A stretch of 64,000 nucleotides of DNA from Chionoecetes opilio. Its lineage: Eukaryota > Arthropoda > Malacostraca > Decapoda > Majidae. This document shows, in pieces, positions 22,501 to 33,604 of this stretch (positions within the stretch are counted from its first letter, which is position 1; each line of letters opens with the position of its first letter). The stretch lies in the NCBI GenBank assembly GCA_016584305.1, contig JACEEZ010000471.1, positions 1 through 64,000 on the forward strand, in the 5' to 3' direction. The translations under genes were made by a program, and so were the position numbers. The notes beneath the pieces are model-generated. The model was given only the letters and a program-made list of their open reading frames with translations. It had not been told where the DNA came from and did not search any database.

Positions 22501-24223
22501 ATCCGTCATGTCTTCTCAGTATATCTACCGGAGCGGCTGCGAGGAGGACGTTTCTAATGACCTACTCAACGCCCTGCAAAAGGGGGAAGCGGCGTATCAA
22601 AGCTTCCAGAAACGTCTTAAAGAGGGAACAGGCTTTTATGACACAGTGAAGAAGCTAAACTTGAAGACCTTTGGTAAGATCAAGCAGAAAGTTGTGAAGG
22701 CCACAAACAAGGAGATCGTCCTGAAGCTGACAGACAACTGTTTGCCACCATGATACTCATCGCCAAGACAAGGAACCTCGACATGCAACTTGTCCTTTGT
22801 CACCCACTAGGGCCGTTACCATGGTCTTTGGCAAACGTTGATGGGTCATTGAAAAAACGAACAAAGTTTGCACTTGCGAAACACATGGAAGGTCTTGTGG
22901 AACCAGCCGATAACGTTGACAAGCGAAGTGCAACAATAAATAATTGATGCGATGGCTCTCATACAAAAGATGCATGGCGAGAACGACACGTTCGAAGAAC
23001 TATCTGACCGCATCCTTGCTGCAGCGCTTCACGCTGGTCAAGGCAGTGAGCGCATCGATGTTGTCTTTGACACATACACAGAAGAATCCATCAAAGCAGT
23101 TGAGGCGTGTGAACCGCGGTTCAAATGAAGGCATCAGTTTCAGCGAGATCAGACCCGCACACAAAATCATGAACTGGCGGCGTCTCCTTGCTTGCAGCCA
23201 GACAAAGGAGAAACTGGTTGTGTTTCTGGCGGAGTCGTGGAAACATGAAACAAATCGCGAAAAGCTAGGCAACAGAACACTGTATGTCACCTGTGGTGAA
23301 AAATGTCTGGTACTAGACCCGCGATAGGTGGAAGTTGGTGGCAAGCACTCGAATGTAGCCACGAGGAAGCAGACACGCGTATGTTTCTCCACGCAAAGCA
23401 CGCCGCTACCCACTACAAGACGATCATCTTAGTGGCAGATGACACCGACGTTCTGATCATCAGTCTTCATCTCGCAGAACCATCGATAGTCAGCTCTTCA
23501 TCAGACGAGGAACAAAGGTTCGAGTCAGAATGATTGACGTTGGAAAGTTGGCTGCGGTATTGGGGTCCTGGAGTTTGCAGTGCATTGCCAGGGCTTCATG
23601 CATGGAGCGGGTGTGACACTGTTAGTGCTCTGGCTAGCCAAGGAAAGATAAAGGCTTTGAAGCTTGTGCAAGCGAATGATCTGTATCTTCAAGCATTCAC
23701 AGATCTGGGATCTTCGTGGAATGTACCAACAGACGTCTTCAATAGCATTCAGGCCTTCACGTGTCAGCTGTACGCCAGGAACACGAAGATCGTCGGTGCT
23801 AATTCACTCCGTTATCACATGTTTCTGTGCAAAGAAGGCCAGATCGAATCTGGACAATTGCCGCCTTGTGAAGACTCCTTGATGCAGCATACGCTTAGGG
23901 CCAACTATCAGGCGGCTATCTGGCGACGCAGCCTTGAAAACCTGCCAGACGTCCCAGCACCATCAGCAGGACATGGCTGGGAACTCGATGATGGCGGTTC
24001 GCTCAAAATCCGATGGATGGCGGGTCTACCAGCTCCAGATGTCGTCTTGAATCTCATCTCATGCACATGCAGAAGGACGTGTCGACCGTCAGATTGCTCC
24101 TGCATACTGAATGGGTTGAAGTGCACTGTTGTGTGTAAGCTGCAGGGATGCTCCAACATGGTGCAGGATGATGCTATCGTGGCTCAGGATGCCAATGACT
24201 CTGATGGCGACTCTGATGATTAA
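19580..24223 (+). pseudogene. Academ-like transposase, frameshifted
   Basis: A single long protein read through at least eight frame changes. Order: Met at 19,580 (after cagctgag); CILCSKKSPLSELSKAA (19,634) and CIFCQRASKF (19,947) as paired-Cys zinc motifs; EAHYHFSCYR (about 20,120, in another frame) completing a Cys-Cys-His-Cys pattern; a long helical region with AFDNIDRLEESLSGGGTSHR (about 20,970); YNRAVRLHKLMYEALMR (about 21,685); WCFAMNKVNYARYLPCYY (about 22,060); HEEADTRMFLH, DDTDVLII and WSGCDTVSAL (23,360-23,640); and a C-terminal Cys cluster CTCRRTCRPSDCSC...CTVVCKLQGC (about 24,060-24,150), ending with an Asp-rich tail and TAA. The protein would catalyse cut-and-paste transposition. 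No intact frame remains, so it is a pseudogene here unless the assembly is at fault. A related N-terminal domain lies at 39,503-39,778. Confidence 0.75.
23303..23760 (+). pseudogene. XPG/FEN1-like nuclease module of the transposase
   Basis: Three acidic motifs occur in the order expected of a PIN/FEN1-fold nuclease: HEEADT (about 23,360), ADDTDVL (about 23,438) and HAWSGCDTVSAL followed by GKIKALKL (23,600-23,660). The last resembles the GSD...GIG-TALK metal-binding Asp plus helix-hairpin-helix of FEN1/XPG. A frameshift with a stop at 23,531-23,533 separates the second and third motifs. Assignment is by motif order, not by search. Confidence 0.6.
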
Positions 24224-24639
24224 CTTTGTGTGCACTGTATATTATATAGCATATGTTGTTCTCTATTATAATGCAGGCCAAATTGCCTGAAAATCTTTAT
24301 AGACAGATAAACGGTTTAGCAAAATGTATAATTTGGAAGATCATACCGGTGTTATTTGACTAAAACATGACATGTTCAATGATACCTCCGCTTGCTTATT
24401 AGGAATATACATCGTATGGTGTTAAAATCAGCTCCATACGTCTTTCCAAACTCTAGTAATGAATAATTAATATAATTGGTGGCCATTTTGAAATCCAAGA
24501 TGGCCACCAAAGTGCAGATTTCCTATGTAACAATTTCCGCCTGCTTATTAGATATCGTATGGTGTTAAAATCCTCTCCGTACGACATTCCTAACTTGCGT
24601 TATCGTCAGAATAGATAATGCCAGCGGCGGCCTAAGTCA
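24224..24639 (+). repeat. 3' non-coding region with internal direct repeats and a short palindrome
   Basis: 24,295-24,367 (tatagacagataaacggttt, then agcaaaatg...gaagatcatacc) is a direct repeat of 24,707-24,780 inside the right inverted repeat. A second pair, tatcgtatggtgttaaaatc, occurs near 24,410 and 24,550. ttggtggccattttgaaatc plus caagatggccaccaa (about 24,477-24,511) is a 35-bp hairpin. This suggests local duplication of the subterminal region. Confidence 0.75.
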
Positions 24640-25154
24640 TTTTATGCCTCTTTACATATATTTGTTGTAAACTCGTGGTGGATGATATGTTTTAGTTTTT
24701 GAGTTATTTTTATAGACAGATAAACGGTGTAGCAAAATGCATAATTTGGAAAATCATACCAGTGTTGTTTCACTAAAAAAAGTACAAGTCTAATAATAAA
24801 ATATTGAAAAATATATGATTTTTTTTCGATAATTGATTTTTATAATAATTAATCTATAACAAAATGCTTCATATTATTTTTTATTTAGACGGTACACATT
24901 GGACGTATATTTAGTCGTCAACCGCACATCGATAGCTAGTATAGAAGTCCAGATACACGTGCAACAATGTACCCCACCAAATGGGCATTTTCGAGCTGGG
25001 TGGTTTCAAAGATGGCGTCCATCCGGGCACTAAGCTACCGTTCTCAGATGTCCATCACACCTTTTCTGACACTTGAGACATTGGTCTAATGGAAAATCAT
25101 AATGAGAATTACTCCCCCCGCCGGAGCATTACTTTTGGTCTGGCTCAAGGACTA
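24640..25154 (-). repeat. Right long terminal inverted repeat of the Academ-like element
   Basis: Reverse-complement partner of 18,709-19,228. The outer end reads tggctcaaggacta. Confidence 0.85.
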
Positions 25155-25157
25155 TAA
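25155..25157. repeat. Target-site duplication TAA (right)
   Basis: Directly follows GGACTA and matches 18,706-18,708. Confidence 0.6.
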
Positions 25158-25239
25158 GTCTAGTTCAGTCCTCACCTTGCCTCTCCCGACCCCCACTCAC
25201 TCACTCCCCCTAAGAATTTCGCTTCACTAGTTCAAGAAC

Positions 25240-25330
25240 ATTAATTCCTCCTCCTCCTCCTCCTCCTCCTCCTCCTCCTCCTATGTATTCCTCCTCCTCC
25301 TCCTCCTCCTCCTCCTCATCATCCTCTTTC
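25240..25330. repeat. (TCC)n microsatellite
   Basis: Two pure (CTC)n tracts separated by ctatgtatt. Confidence 0.95.
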
Positions 25331-25534
25331 TGCTGCTCCTCGTCTCTCATCATCATCCTTCCCTGTCCTCATCGTCGCATCTTTATAACTTCATTTTCAC
25401 AGAACACTGAGATAATATGAGATATTGCTTAACTCCAACCCTACACGTTGACTTTTCCTTATTTACTTTTCTCTTCCCCCTTTCTCTCTCTCGCTCTCTC
25501 TCTCTCTCTAAGTATGACTTATAAATGTATTTAG

Positions 25535-25554
25535 TTACACACACACACACACAC

Positions 25555-25587
<33 letters not shown>

Positions 25588-25593
25588 CACACT

Positions 25594-25638
<45 letters not shown>

Positions 25639-25639
25639 T

Positions 25640-25703
<64 letters not shown>

Positions 25704-25736
25704 AAAAACACACACACACACAAATACACACACACT

Positions 25737-25771
<35 letters not shown>
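25535..25771. repeat. (AC)n microsatellite, 230 bp
   Basis: Nearly pure (AC)n with rare tcaaac interruptions, directly abutting a SINE 5' end. Confidence 0.95.
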
Positions 25772-25772
<1 letters not shown>

Positions 25773-26036
25773 GTCTGGACGGCACAGTCGGTTAGGGCGT
25801 CCGGCACCATTCTGTGGTCTGGCGTTCGATCCCCGGCCCCGCTCATTCCCGGGGATTTTTCCACTGATAAATTCGGGCGGTTACTGTCCCCCTTGAGCAA
25901 GGAGATGGGGGGGTGTGGTGTGTGAGGTCCCAGCATTACCCAAGACCGGCAATAATGAGCTGCAAGCTCGCACCGGGAGGGTGAAACTGGCGATCGCGAG
26001 TGCGACTCGCGTGGACAAGACCATGGGTGAATAACA
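25772..26036 (+). mobile_element. tRNA-derived SINE, family 1, with (AC)n tail
   Basis: The head has an A-box-like cacagtcggttagggcg and a B-box gcgttcgatcccc, then a body with gggcggttactgtccccctt, gaggtcccagcattaccca and ggcgatcgcgag, ending caagaccatgggtgaata before (AC)n. The same body, inverted, occurs at 51,028-51,285. Together with that copy it defines a ~260-bp SINE family whose 3' end merges into an AC microsatellite. Confidence 0.8.
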
Positions 26037-26088
26037 CAAGCACACACACACACACACACACACAACACACACACACACACAAACACAT
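26037..26088. repeat. (AC)n SINE tail
   Basis: About 45 bp of (AC)n immediately after the SINE end at 26,036. Confidence 0.9.
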
Positions 26089-26206
26089 AGCTCCACCACT
26101 CACACCGGAGCAACAATATTTTTACCTCAGGAAAAGAAAGACAGATAAAAGGCTCGTCTACCCCCCTTCCCTCCACCAGCACCTTCACCCGTCACCCAAG
26201 ACTCAC

Positions 26207-26363
26207 CCGGCGTCCTCAGGGGCACCGCTGCGGCGATATCGGGCCACCACCAGCGCCACCACCGCCAGCGCCACCACCGCCAGCACCACCACCACCGCCA
26301 CGCCCCCCACCACAGCCCCCACCACAGGACTCACAGGCTCCCCTTCCTGTCCCGCCCCCAACG
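26207..26363 (-). CDS. Candidate host exon encoding a transmembrane helix
   Basis: The minus-strand reading gives GAGQEGEPVSP, then VVGAVVGGVAVVVVLAVVAL, AVVALVV and a basic stop-transfer end ARYRRSGAPEDAG. This is a textbook single membrane span with an Arg-rich cytoplasmic flank. The exon would end at 26,207 followed by a perfect donor GTGAGT (26,206-26,201). It would begin at 26,363 after ...tgatgcag, which is the first AG downstream of a strong pyrimidine tract (about 26,450-26,410). Exon length 157 bp. No neighbouring exon was identified, so the gene is unknown; a type I receptor or adhesion protein would fit. A caution is that the exon is GTG/GCG-repetitive and the helix could be a translation of a GGT-like microsatellite. 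Confidence 0.4.
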
Positions 26364-26794
26364 CTGCATCACCACCACCACCACAACCACCGCAGCAGCA
26401 GGCAGGCACCAAGGAAAAAAAGAAAGGAAAGAAAGGGAAAAAAACATTAGTACGTATTAGTAGCTGTATCAGATAACACGCGCAGCACAGGCTAACACAA
26501 CAATGTTATAGTTAGTGATGTTATAGTATAGTGAATGTTAGTTGATGTTCATAGGAGGGAGGTTAGTACACACATAATACCTAACTCTGCCATTACTGTG
26601 TTGGAGGTGTTACGCGGGGTTAAAGAAATGCGCGCTGTAGGTAATGGAGTAAATAGAGGTGTTATTGGTGTTATTGTGGCGTGGAGAGCTGAGAGGGAAT
26701 GGCGTCTACTGAATTACCAAAGAACAGAAACTGGTGTAAATAGTGAGGTATTAAGTGTAGTATTAGCTTTTGCATCATCTATATATGTGTGCAT

Positions 26795-26853
<59 letters not shown>

Positions 26854-26876
26854 TGTGTCAGTGTGTGTATGTGTTT

Positions 26877-26956
<80 letters not shown>

Positions 26957-26968
26957 TGTGCGTGTGCT

Positions 26969-27027
<59 letters not shown>

Positions 27028-27033
27028 GTGTGT

Positions 27034-27086
<53 letters not shown>
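26795..27086. repeat. (GT)n microsatellite, ~290 bp
   Basis: Long (GT)n with a few tatg, cagt and gcgtgtgctcat interruptions. The long open frames here encode only Val-Cys repeats. Confidence 0.95.
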
Positions 27087-27090
<4 letters not shown>

Positions 27091-27139
27091 AATAATGCTA
27101 CAAAACATTTACCTGAGTCAAATTTTGTCTCTTACTTCA

Positions 27140-27215
27140 TTATTACCATATTCATTACCATCATTATTATCATTATTATCATTATTATTATCATTGCTAT
27201 CATCATTATTACAAA
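27140..27215. repeat. (ATT/ATC)n microsatellite
   Basis: Interrupted attatcatt trinucleotide tract. Confidence 0.85.
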
Positions 27216-27303
27216 GGAGCAAAATATATTTCATCTGCTATTACTTCTTTGGCTTTATGAACTCAGCGAAAATTGCTGCTCCCTACCACCTCCCACGTGT
27301 CTG

Positions 27304-27528
27304 TTTAACCTTTCACCTGTTTCTTCACCTGTTTATACACCTGTTTATACACCTGTGTATACACCTGTTTCTTCATCTGCTTATACACCTGTTTCTTCAC
27401 CTGTTTCTACACCTGTTTCTACACCTGTTTCTTCACCTGTTTCTTCACCTGTTTATACACCTGTTTCTTCACCTGCTTATACACCTGTTTATGCACCTGT
27501 TTATACACCCGTTTATATACACCTATAG
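27304..27528. repeat. 12-bp minisatellite
   Basis: About 18 units of the 12-mers cacctgtttata and cacctgtttctt, alternating. A long open frame across it is a by-product because 12 is a multiple of three. Confidence 0.9.
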
Positions 27529-27725
27529 CACTAAGATCTAAACATAACTAAGGACGGGAGATCATTTTCAGGTCAAGGCTATTCCATTTTCCTTACCTAT
27601 CTAGACAGCAAGATAAAGCACCTATAAAACATGGCCTTGTTTATTTATTATTCTATCGACGACAATGTAAAGAGTCGACCTTGGTACCTCGACTAGCACA
27701 CACAAAGCATGTCACGTGTCGTATC

Positions 27726-27925
<200 letters not shown>

Positions 27926-28059
27926 TTCACCGTTCCTTTATAGACCCTGCGCGCCTGCCTTTCAAGAGTACCTCGCGAGCCGAGCCACAATTACGGCGCG
28001 GGACGGTCACAACAAGACATAAGAGAAGCCTCATTAGGAACGCCCCGAGGTTTCATCTG

Positions 28060-28307
28060 ACAAAATCATCCCTTGTACCTCCCCCTTCTCATCGCTCCCT
28101 TCCTCCCTTTACCCTTACCAGCATCTCTCCCCACCATCCTCACCCCCGATACCCCTTTCCTTCTCTCCCTTCACCCAGACCAACCCTCCCCCAAACCATC
28201 CTCCCCTACCCTCACCCCCTCTTCCCCTCTCTCTCTTCACCCTCAGACCACATCCTCATGACTCTTCTCCATCCTACATTACCATCCACTCTCATCCTAC
28301 ACATAAG
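28060..28307. other. No gene seen; C/T-rich
   Basis: Pyrimidine-biased sequence of irregular ccctctcc/cttccc words. Open frames are compositional. Confidence 0.5.
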
Positions 28308-28610
28308 AAAATAAGAAAATAAAGAAGCTACAAGAGGCCGTGAGACCTACACGAGGTAGTTCCTGTTACTTAACACTACCTACATCCACCTTTCATCCCC
28401 ATCCATAACACTGTCTAGCTTCCTTTCAAAACTCCCTATTGACTACGCACTAACCACCTGACGACTGAGTCCATTCCAATGATTTACCAGCCTATTTGTG
28501 AACCAGTTTTTCCTTATATATTCTTTTATATCTACGCTTTTTTTAAGTTTGAATTTACTTCTTGTTCTACTCTAAAAACGAACTTCTACCCTAGTAAAGT
28601 GAGATAGACG
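28308..28610 (-). mobile_element. CR1-like LINE, 3'-terminal fragment
   Basis: The reverse complement reads ...KLKKSVDIKEYIRKNWFTN, LVNHWN, SRQVV, then a non-coding tail with ggatgaaaggtggatgtagg, aacaggaactacc and ggcctcttgtagcttcttta, ending in (ttcttatg)-like repeats. It matches the longer element at 40,300-41,275, with KNWYTNMVVNDWN and SRKVVSAESLGSF in the same order. It is 5'-truncated. Confidence 0.8.
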
Positions 28611-29033
28611 GAACTATAGGATGCGGCAAATCTTATGTACTACTACAATTACTACAACAACTCCTACTTTTTCATCGCTGCTAATACTAGAGAGCAACTA
28701 TTCCTACTATAACCACTACCACTACCATCAATTCGTACACAGCGCTAGCTTCCCACAGCCTGCCAAATCCTTACACCCAGCGTTGAAGATGAAGCAAGAA
28801 AGGCAAGTGGACGGCCTTGCTCTATTTGTTAGTCTTGTCGATTGATTGCTTGTATCTGGCTACACTGGTGCTACCATGGAGGTAGAATATAGGGGAGAGG
28901 CCGAGGAGCAGAAAAAGTGAGGTCATTCTGGTCGGCCGGCGGAAATACAACGATTGGCAGAAAGCAGGTGGTAGGAGCCGCTCCCTTGCCCTGACCTGTC
29001 TTAGCTGACTATGCACTATGAAGGAAACCTGCA
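28611..29033. other. No gene seen
   Basis: Mixed sequence containing a (tac)n-like stretch at 28,640-28,670 and otherwise no recognisable motif. It may include the 5' part of the P-like element. Confidence 0.4.
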
Positions 29034-30830
29034 TTGTGTTTGTTAATCATGGATGAAATGGCTGTAAAACAACAGGTTGAATGGGACGGGAAAAAAAATC
29101 ATGGATATGTTGACATGGGGACTGAAATTGATGACGATATTCTCCCCATAGCTAAAGAGGCTATAACATTCATGGTTGTGTCAGTGAATGGCATGTGGAT
29201 GTTGCCGTTTGGATATTTCGTAATTGCAGGACTTGGTGCTGCTGAGAGAGCTAATTTAGTCACGCAATGTTTAACAAAGCTGCATTCTGCAGGCGTCACA
29301 GCTATTTCTTTAACTTGTGACGGCGCAGCATTCAATATAGTCATGATAAATAATCTTGGGTGTAGTTTTGCATTTGACACTATTGAATAAGCTTTTAAAC
29401 ACCCAGTGACAGAGCAGTCAGTGTGTGTGCTTCTAGGTCCTTGTCATATGTTGAAACGTGTGAGGAACTGTTATGGTAATAAGAAGATATTGGTCGATGA
29501 TAGTGGACATTTAGGGAAGTGGGACTTTATTGAAAGGTTGCATGAACTTCAAGACCACGAACAGCTTCATTTAGGGAATAAACTGAGAGCTGCACATGTT
29601 GCGTGGCGAGAAAATAAATTATATAAATTAGCAGCACAGTTACTCAGTGAATCAGTTGCAAATTCATTGAGATTTTGTCTGCAGGAACAAATTAGTGATT
29701 TTCAGGGCTGTGAAGATACATCATAATGTATCAATTTCATTATGATGTTTAACACTGTTTTTGACATAATAAATTCCAGGAATGTAAATGCAAGTGAGTA
29801 CAAGTCTCCACTTCATAAGGAAAATTCAAATAATGTAAAAGTTTTTTGGTGAAAGCAGAAACGCATATTAGATATTTAAATTATCTGATGGACTGGATGG
29901 AGGTTATGAAGTCAAATCGAAAAACAGGCTTTCTTAGATTTCATTTTTGTATACGGAGTTTTCAGATCCTACATGAAAACTAAATTGCATCTAATGGTTC
30001 AACACTTAAGTTTTTAATAACGTATAAAGTAAGTCAAGACCATATAGAACTGTTTTTGGGGGAAAGTAAGTGTATACGGGAGGATGCAATAATAATCCCA
30101 GTCAGACAGTTTTCTGCTGCCTATAAGAAGTTGCTCGTACGTAATGATATGCTAGATATTGCGAGTGGTAACTACCTCCCCCTGGAATCTGTACCAATAC
30201 TAACTGTAACTAACCAATGTAATGATGCAGTAAATTGATTCAGTAAAGATCATAAACACTCCTCTTGTTAAAAGCAGAATTAAAGATGAAACCACTAAAT
30301 CAAATAATATAGAGGAAAATTATTATGTGTATATTCCCACTGCTTCACACTTATCAAAGTGCTCCAAAAAAATCGTTGCCTACATTGCAGGCTTCGTGGT
30401 GCACAGTCCTGGCAAATGTTTGCATTGCGAGGCCTGTATTGACGCTTTGACCTTGAGAGACGCCACTGCCTCCTCCATCCACTTCCTTATCAACCTTAAA
30501 ACCAAAGGGAGTTTAATATATCCGACAGACGACGTAATAGACATTTGTGTAACAAGTGAAAAACTTTTTCGAGAAATCATGGCGACCACAAAAGCTCCAC
30601 AATTTACACTGGGGAGAGTGAACTTCTATAAATAAGGTTGTAAGTGCTGTTTTGCAGAATTACGTTAGTAAAAGTATATTCCTTAATCTTAGTGATCATA
30701 TGTTTGACACAGAGCCCCATGTAAATCACTTACACTTACTAACTAAGGCAGTTGCCGAAAAATATTTGCAGGTGGGGTGTCACTATACTGGGAAACAGAT
30801 CACGGGAAATTGTAACGTCTAGACCATCCG
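29034..30830 (+). pseudogene. P-element / THAP9-type transposase remnant
   Basis: An almost collinear reading of the P-superfamily transposase core: MDEMAVKQQVEWDGKKNHGY (29,049), FMVVSVNGMWMLPFGYF, AERANLVTQCLTKLHSAGV, SLTCDGAAFN (about 29,310), VLLGPCHMLKRVRN, KWDFIERLHELQDHEQLHLG, LAAQLLSESVANSLRFC, then a region with NRKTGFLRFHFCIRSFQ (about 29,915), SQDHIELFLG (about 30,035), PVRQFSAAYKKLLVRND, YIAGFVVHS and the late FDTEPHVNHLHLLTKAV (about 30,700). Asp in DEMA and in CDGA correspond to catalytic positions of the RNase H-like fold. Lesions: nonsense codons at 29,388-29,390 and 29,724-29,726, frameshifts near 29,846, 30,240-30,330 and 30,630. The N-terminal THAP domain was not found. The reading stops at a hAT insertion. 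Confidence 0.85.
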
Positions 30831-30883
30831 GGTCAGTGAAAAAATATGTAAAAAATGGGTTTTTTATTTCCATATTTTTCCAA

Positions 30884-30889
30884 CCTTAG
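30884..30889. repeat. Likely hAT target-site duplication (left)
   Basis: CCTTAG precedes the left hAT end; CCTTAGAC follows the right end at 34,796-34,803. Six of the expected eight bases match. The next two are lost in a G-run that may be mis-called. Confidence 0.5.
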
Positions 30890-31389
30890 GGGGGCCGATT
30901 TAACCTGTGGAGGCCCCGGGGCAGCCTTGTTGGGGGCCCCCTTTCATTAAAAATTTTTTAAAAAAGTATAAATCCGACACGGGGGGGTCCGGTGTTTTTT
31001 TTTTTTTTTATTTTCCCTTTTTAGGACTTTTTGAAACAATCACATAGCAAATTAGAAAGATATTACTTTAAAATTATAAAATAGGAAGGATTGATTATCA
31101 GTTAATTTATAAGCAAAGAAAGCAATAGCATTTTTTACAACACTATTTGAAAATCTATAATGCATACTACATTTTTCCTATTCTGCAAATGAAAAAAAAA
31201 ATTTTACAATCCCATAGCTACTTTAAATTACGAACTGGCGGGGCACTTTACGAACTAGCCCTTGCAAAGTTTTTGACAAATCATGGAAAGTCTTTTTCTC
31301 TGGGGATGTCTATTAAAATGCCATAAAAGCTAGGTGGCTAAGCCTTCATGACACATTGTAGTATGAATCTTTTTTTTTTCATTTTCATT

Positions 31390-33300
31390 TTACTGAAAGA
31401 ACGTTCTCCGAACAATTTGTAACCATGAGCCCCAAAGTACATCCGAAACTTATTTCAACTTTTGGAAATTTTCTAAACATTCTTGTATATAACGTTTGTA
31501 AAGGAAATGTTCCCCCCCCTTTTCTCTACACTTCTCTTTGAAAATTGAGTAAAAAAGGCTGCAAACTGCTTAGTTCAATTCCGTGTTTGTCCAGATCATT
31601 CTTGTATCAGCAACAATTTCGCTGCAACTTTTCAATTTATCAAAATTCAATGATTGCGTTTACCAAGAATCCAAAAGTTAACAGATTTCTTCATAGGCCT
31701 TCACCGTTGATCCAGTGAACTCAGGAACTGATCAATTGCTGGAAGAAATTCTGTATGCGAATGTTTTTCTGACTGTAGAGTATGCTTTTTTCATCGTCCT
31801 AATCCAATGGATTGAGTGGGAAATTCTTGGCGCTTAGTGTCCCGAAAATTCCTTGGTTCCTGACTTTTTTCCCCCTTCTCCTCCAAAAAAAATGGGGCGA
31901 TCCGTTTTTTTCACGTACAAAAAATTCCAAGGCTTCTCATTGGGGGGGGGACTGCTGTGTTCAAATCAGTTTTTGGGCCTGCAATGCGTGGCTTGTGGCA
32001 TCAACTCTACCAAGAAATGTCATGCCAAAAACAGCATAAAAGGGTGTTTTACTTGCCCTCTTTTCAAGGAGACCGCTGGCTTCATAAAGAGTTTTTCTCA
32101 TCTCATTCTCATCACCGTTATTTTGCAAGTGCTTCCGGATTGGGACATATCCTTGGGCAATTTCTTTCCTGCAAAAATCACAGGACCATCTTTTTTAGAA
32201 AACCTCTTTGGGACAGCACGGCCAATTCTACTTTTTCGTAAATCGCTAAAATTTCATAAAACGACGTGTAGGTGTAAAAACACTAAATGACCTCTAGAAA
32301 AAAAAATATGAGATAGCTGCTTGACAAAATTCAGCGCAGCTTTTCCAACCAGGTTTAATGAGTGACCTGCACAAAAGGGGTCCAAACTGCATGATGATTT
32401 TTAGCCAACTTGGCTTGCAGACCTTGTATCTCCCCTCATAGATGTTGCATTATCAATGATTACCCACGCAATTTTGAAAGTCAAAATCATAGTCTTTAAA
32501 ATTTTTATCAAACCCTTTAAAATTTCTTGAGCCTTTTGTCCCCTTTATTTGTAAAAATTTTACAAATCTCTCTACGGTGTATCTGCTCCATGTATTGAAG
32601 ATCTGTTAGTTGTCAACAGACCTTCATCAGGTTTTAAACGAGAGAAATTGAGTAATATTTTGCAGCTTTTTACGTGCATTATTTCCTTGAGTACTTCATT
32701 GCCTATTATCTGATTTTAAAATTTTTTCCAATGGTTGAAAATAAAAATTTTTATGGCCACTGCCCGACTGGCATGATTATGTATTGTTGCCTGAGGAAAT
32801 CTCATCCGGGCCAAAAACTCTACATCCTAAAATTTTTTCCCTTTTTGGGAGATTCAATTATTTCACATCTCCTCAAGAGCAGGCCTCTTTTTACTAAAAA
32901 TTTCAAAACACAATCATCGTTTCAAAAGACCCCAATACTGCCCCACTTGATCCCTTGTGTTGTTAGCTTTTTAGTCTACACCTCCCAAATCTCTTGCACG
33001 ACTTGTTGCTGACAAACTGCTTGAATGTATCCTTTGATTGTTCATTGGACAACAATCCTATTGGCGTGTTTCCAGTCAGGGGAACCCATCAGATGTAAAC
33101 TGAGATCTCGAAGCACCCCATTAGCTTGCAATAGAAGCAGTAGACCCGCCCATTTTCTGGAGATAGACATACCCAAAGAACGCTTTGTAACTTCCCCATT
33201 TCGATTCCTTCGCTCAAACATACCTGTGTGTGCATTTGCGACTGACATTTTTTGCGTCTTTTTGATTGCTGAATTAGCTCCCAAAATGTTGCATCACGGG
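31390..33300 (-). pseudogene. hAT transposase (ZMYM1-like), multiply frameshifted
   Basis: Minus-strand pieces in order: an N-terminal TTF/zinc-like part, KMGRVYCFYCKLM and DGFPDWKHANRI (33,200-33,050); a middle part (32,900-32,500) with LNFSRLKPDEGLLTTN; the signature WVIIDNATSMRGDTRS (about 32,450) and PFCAGHSLNLVGKAALNFV (about 32,370-32,320); LYEASGLLEKRAS and GRVDATSHALQAQK (about 32,060-31,970); and a tail reaching about 31,390. In intact relatives the Asp of DNA-x-MSG and the CxxH pair (here CAGH) are conserved hAT active-site features. There are more than ten frame changes and in-frame stops. Confidence 0.7.
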
Positions 33301-33394
33301 TGGTGGAGACCCCTCAGCACCCTTTCTCTTTTTCTTCTTTTTTTCTTTTACTTTGTTATCATCTATGTATTTTATGGATCATCCACACCCTGTG

Positions 33395-33604
33395 GATACC
33401 CCAAGGGAAACACAAGGAAAGATGCAGAGGATGTTACGAAAAGTATCACTAGGAGAAGGTACATGGTGGCCTAAAACCCAAGGCTAAAGAGTTCTTCTGC
33501 AGTGCATGTGATGGTCAGCCACATCTCTGCCTTTCATGTTCAATGAAAAATATGCCTCATACTAAGGAAATGCATGGGAAATTGGGAAACGATTACACAT
33601 TCGG
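33395..33604 (+). pseudogene. piggyBac-type transposase C-terminal cysteine-rich remnant
   Basis: Plus-strand reading ERCRGCYEKYH, an internal TAG, then KPKAKEFFCSACDGQPHLCL and SC, ending DYTFG and TAA at about 33,604. C-x2-C, C-x2-C and C-x2-C pairs in this spacing resemble the C-terminal zinc-binding domain of piggyBac (DDE_Tnp_1_7) transposases. No upstream catalytic domain was found, so only the 3' part is present. It lies on the opposite strand to the hAT gene. Confidence 0.5.

Larger units (their letters stand above)
18709..25154 (+). mobile_element. Academ-like DNA transposon with XPG-type nuclease, nearly complete
   Basis: A 6,446-bp element with long inverted repeats. The left arm is 18,709 to about 19,228 and the right arm about 24,640 to 25,154, both ending TAGTCCTTGAGCCA. 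A TAA target duplication flanks it. It carries one rightward coding region (19,580-24,223), now broken into many frames, with zinc-binding Cys/His motifs at the N-terminus, an XPG/FEN1-like set of acidic motifs, and a Cys-rich C-terminus. From established descriptions, the Academ superfamily has an XPG nuclease in its AcademX branch, a Cys8 zinc finger and 3-4 bp target duplications, so this is the best fit. The arms remain closely similar, suggesting a fairly recent insertion, yet the coding region has many frameshifts. It may have been mobilised in trans or the consensus may be error-laden. Confidence 0.75.

Noticed and set aside
25525..25896. Long open frames encoding Thr-His or Val-Cys repeats (also 8,409-8,813, 26,535-27,528, 50,641-51,653)
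   Set aside because: They are translations of (AC)n/(GT)n microsatellites, open on both strands for compositional reasons.
33025..33474. 149-codon plus-strand open frame
   Set aside because: The minus strand over most of this stretch carries the N-terminal part of a hAT transposase; the plus frame has no domain of its own. Only its 3' end, in a different frame, overlaps the piggyBac-like remnant.
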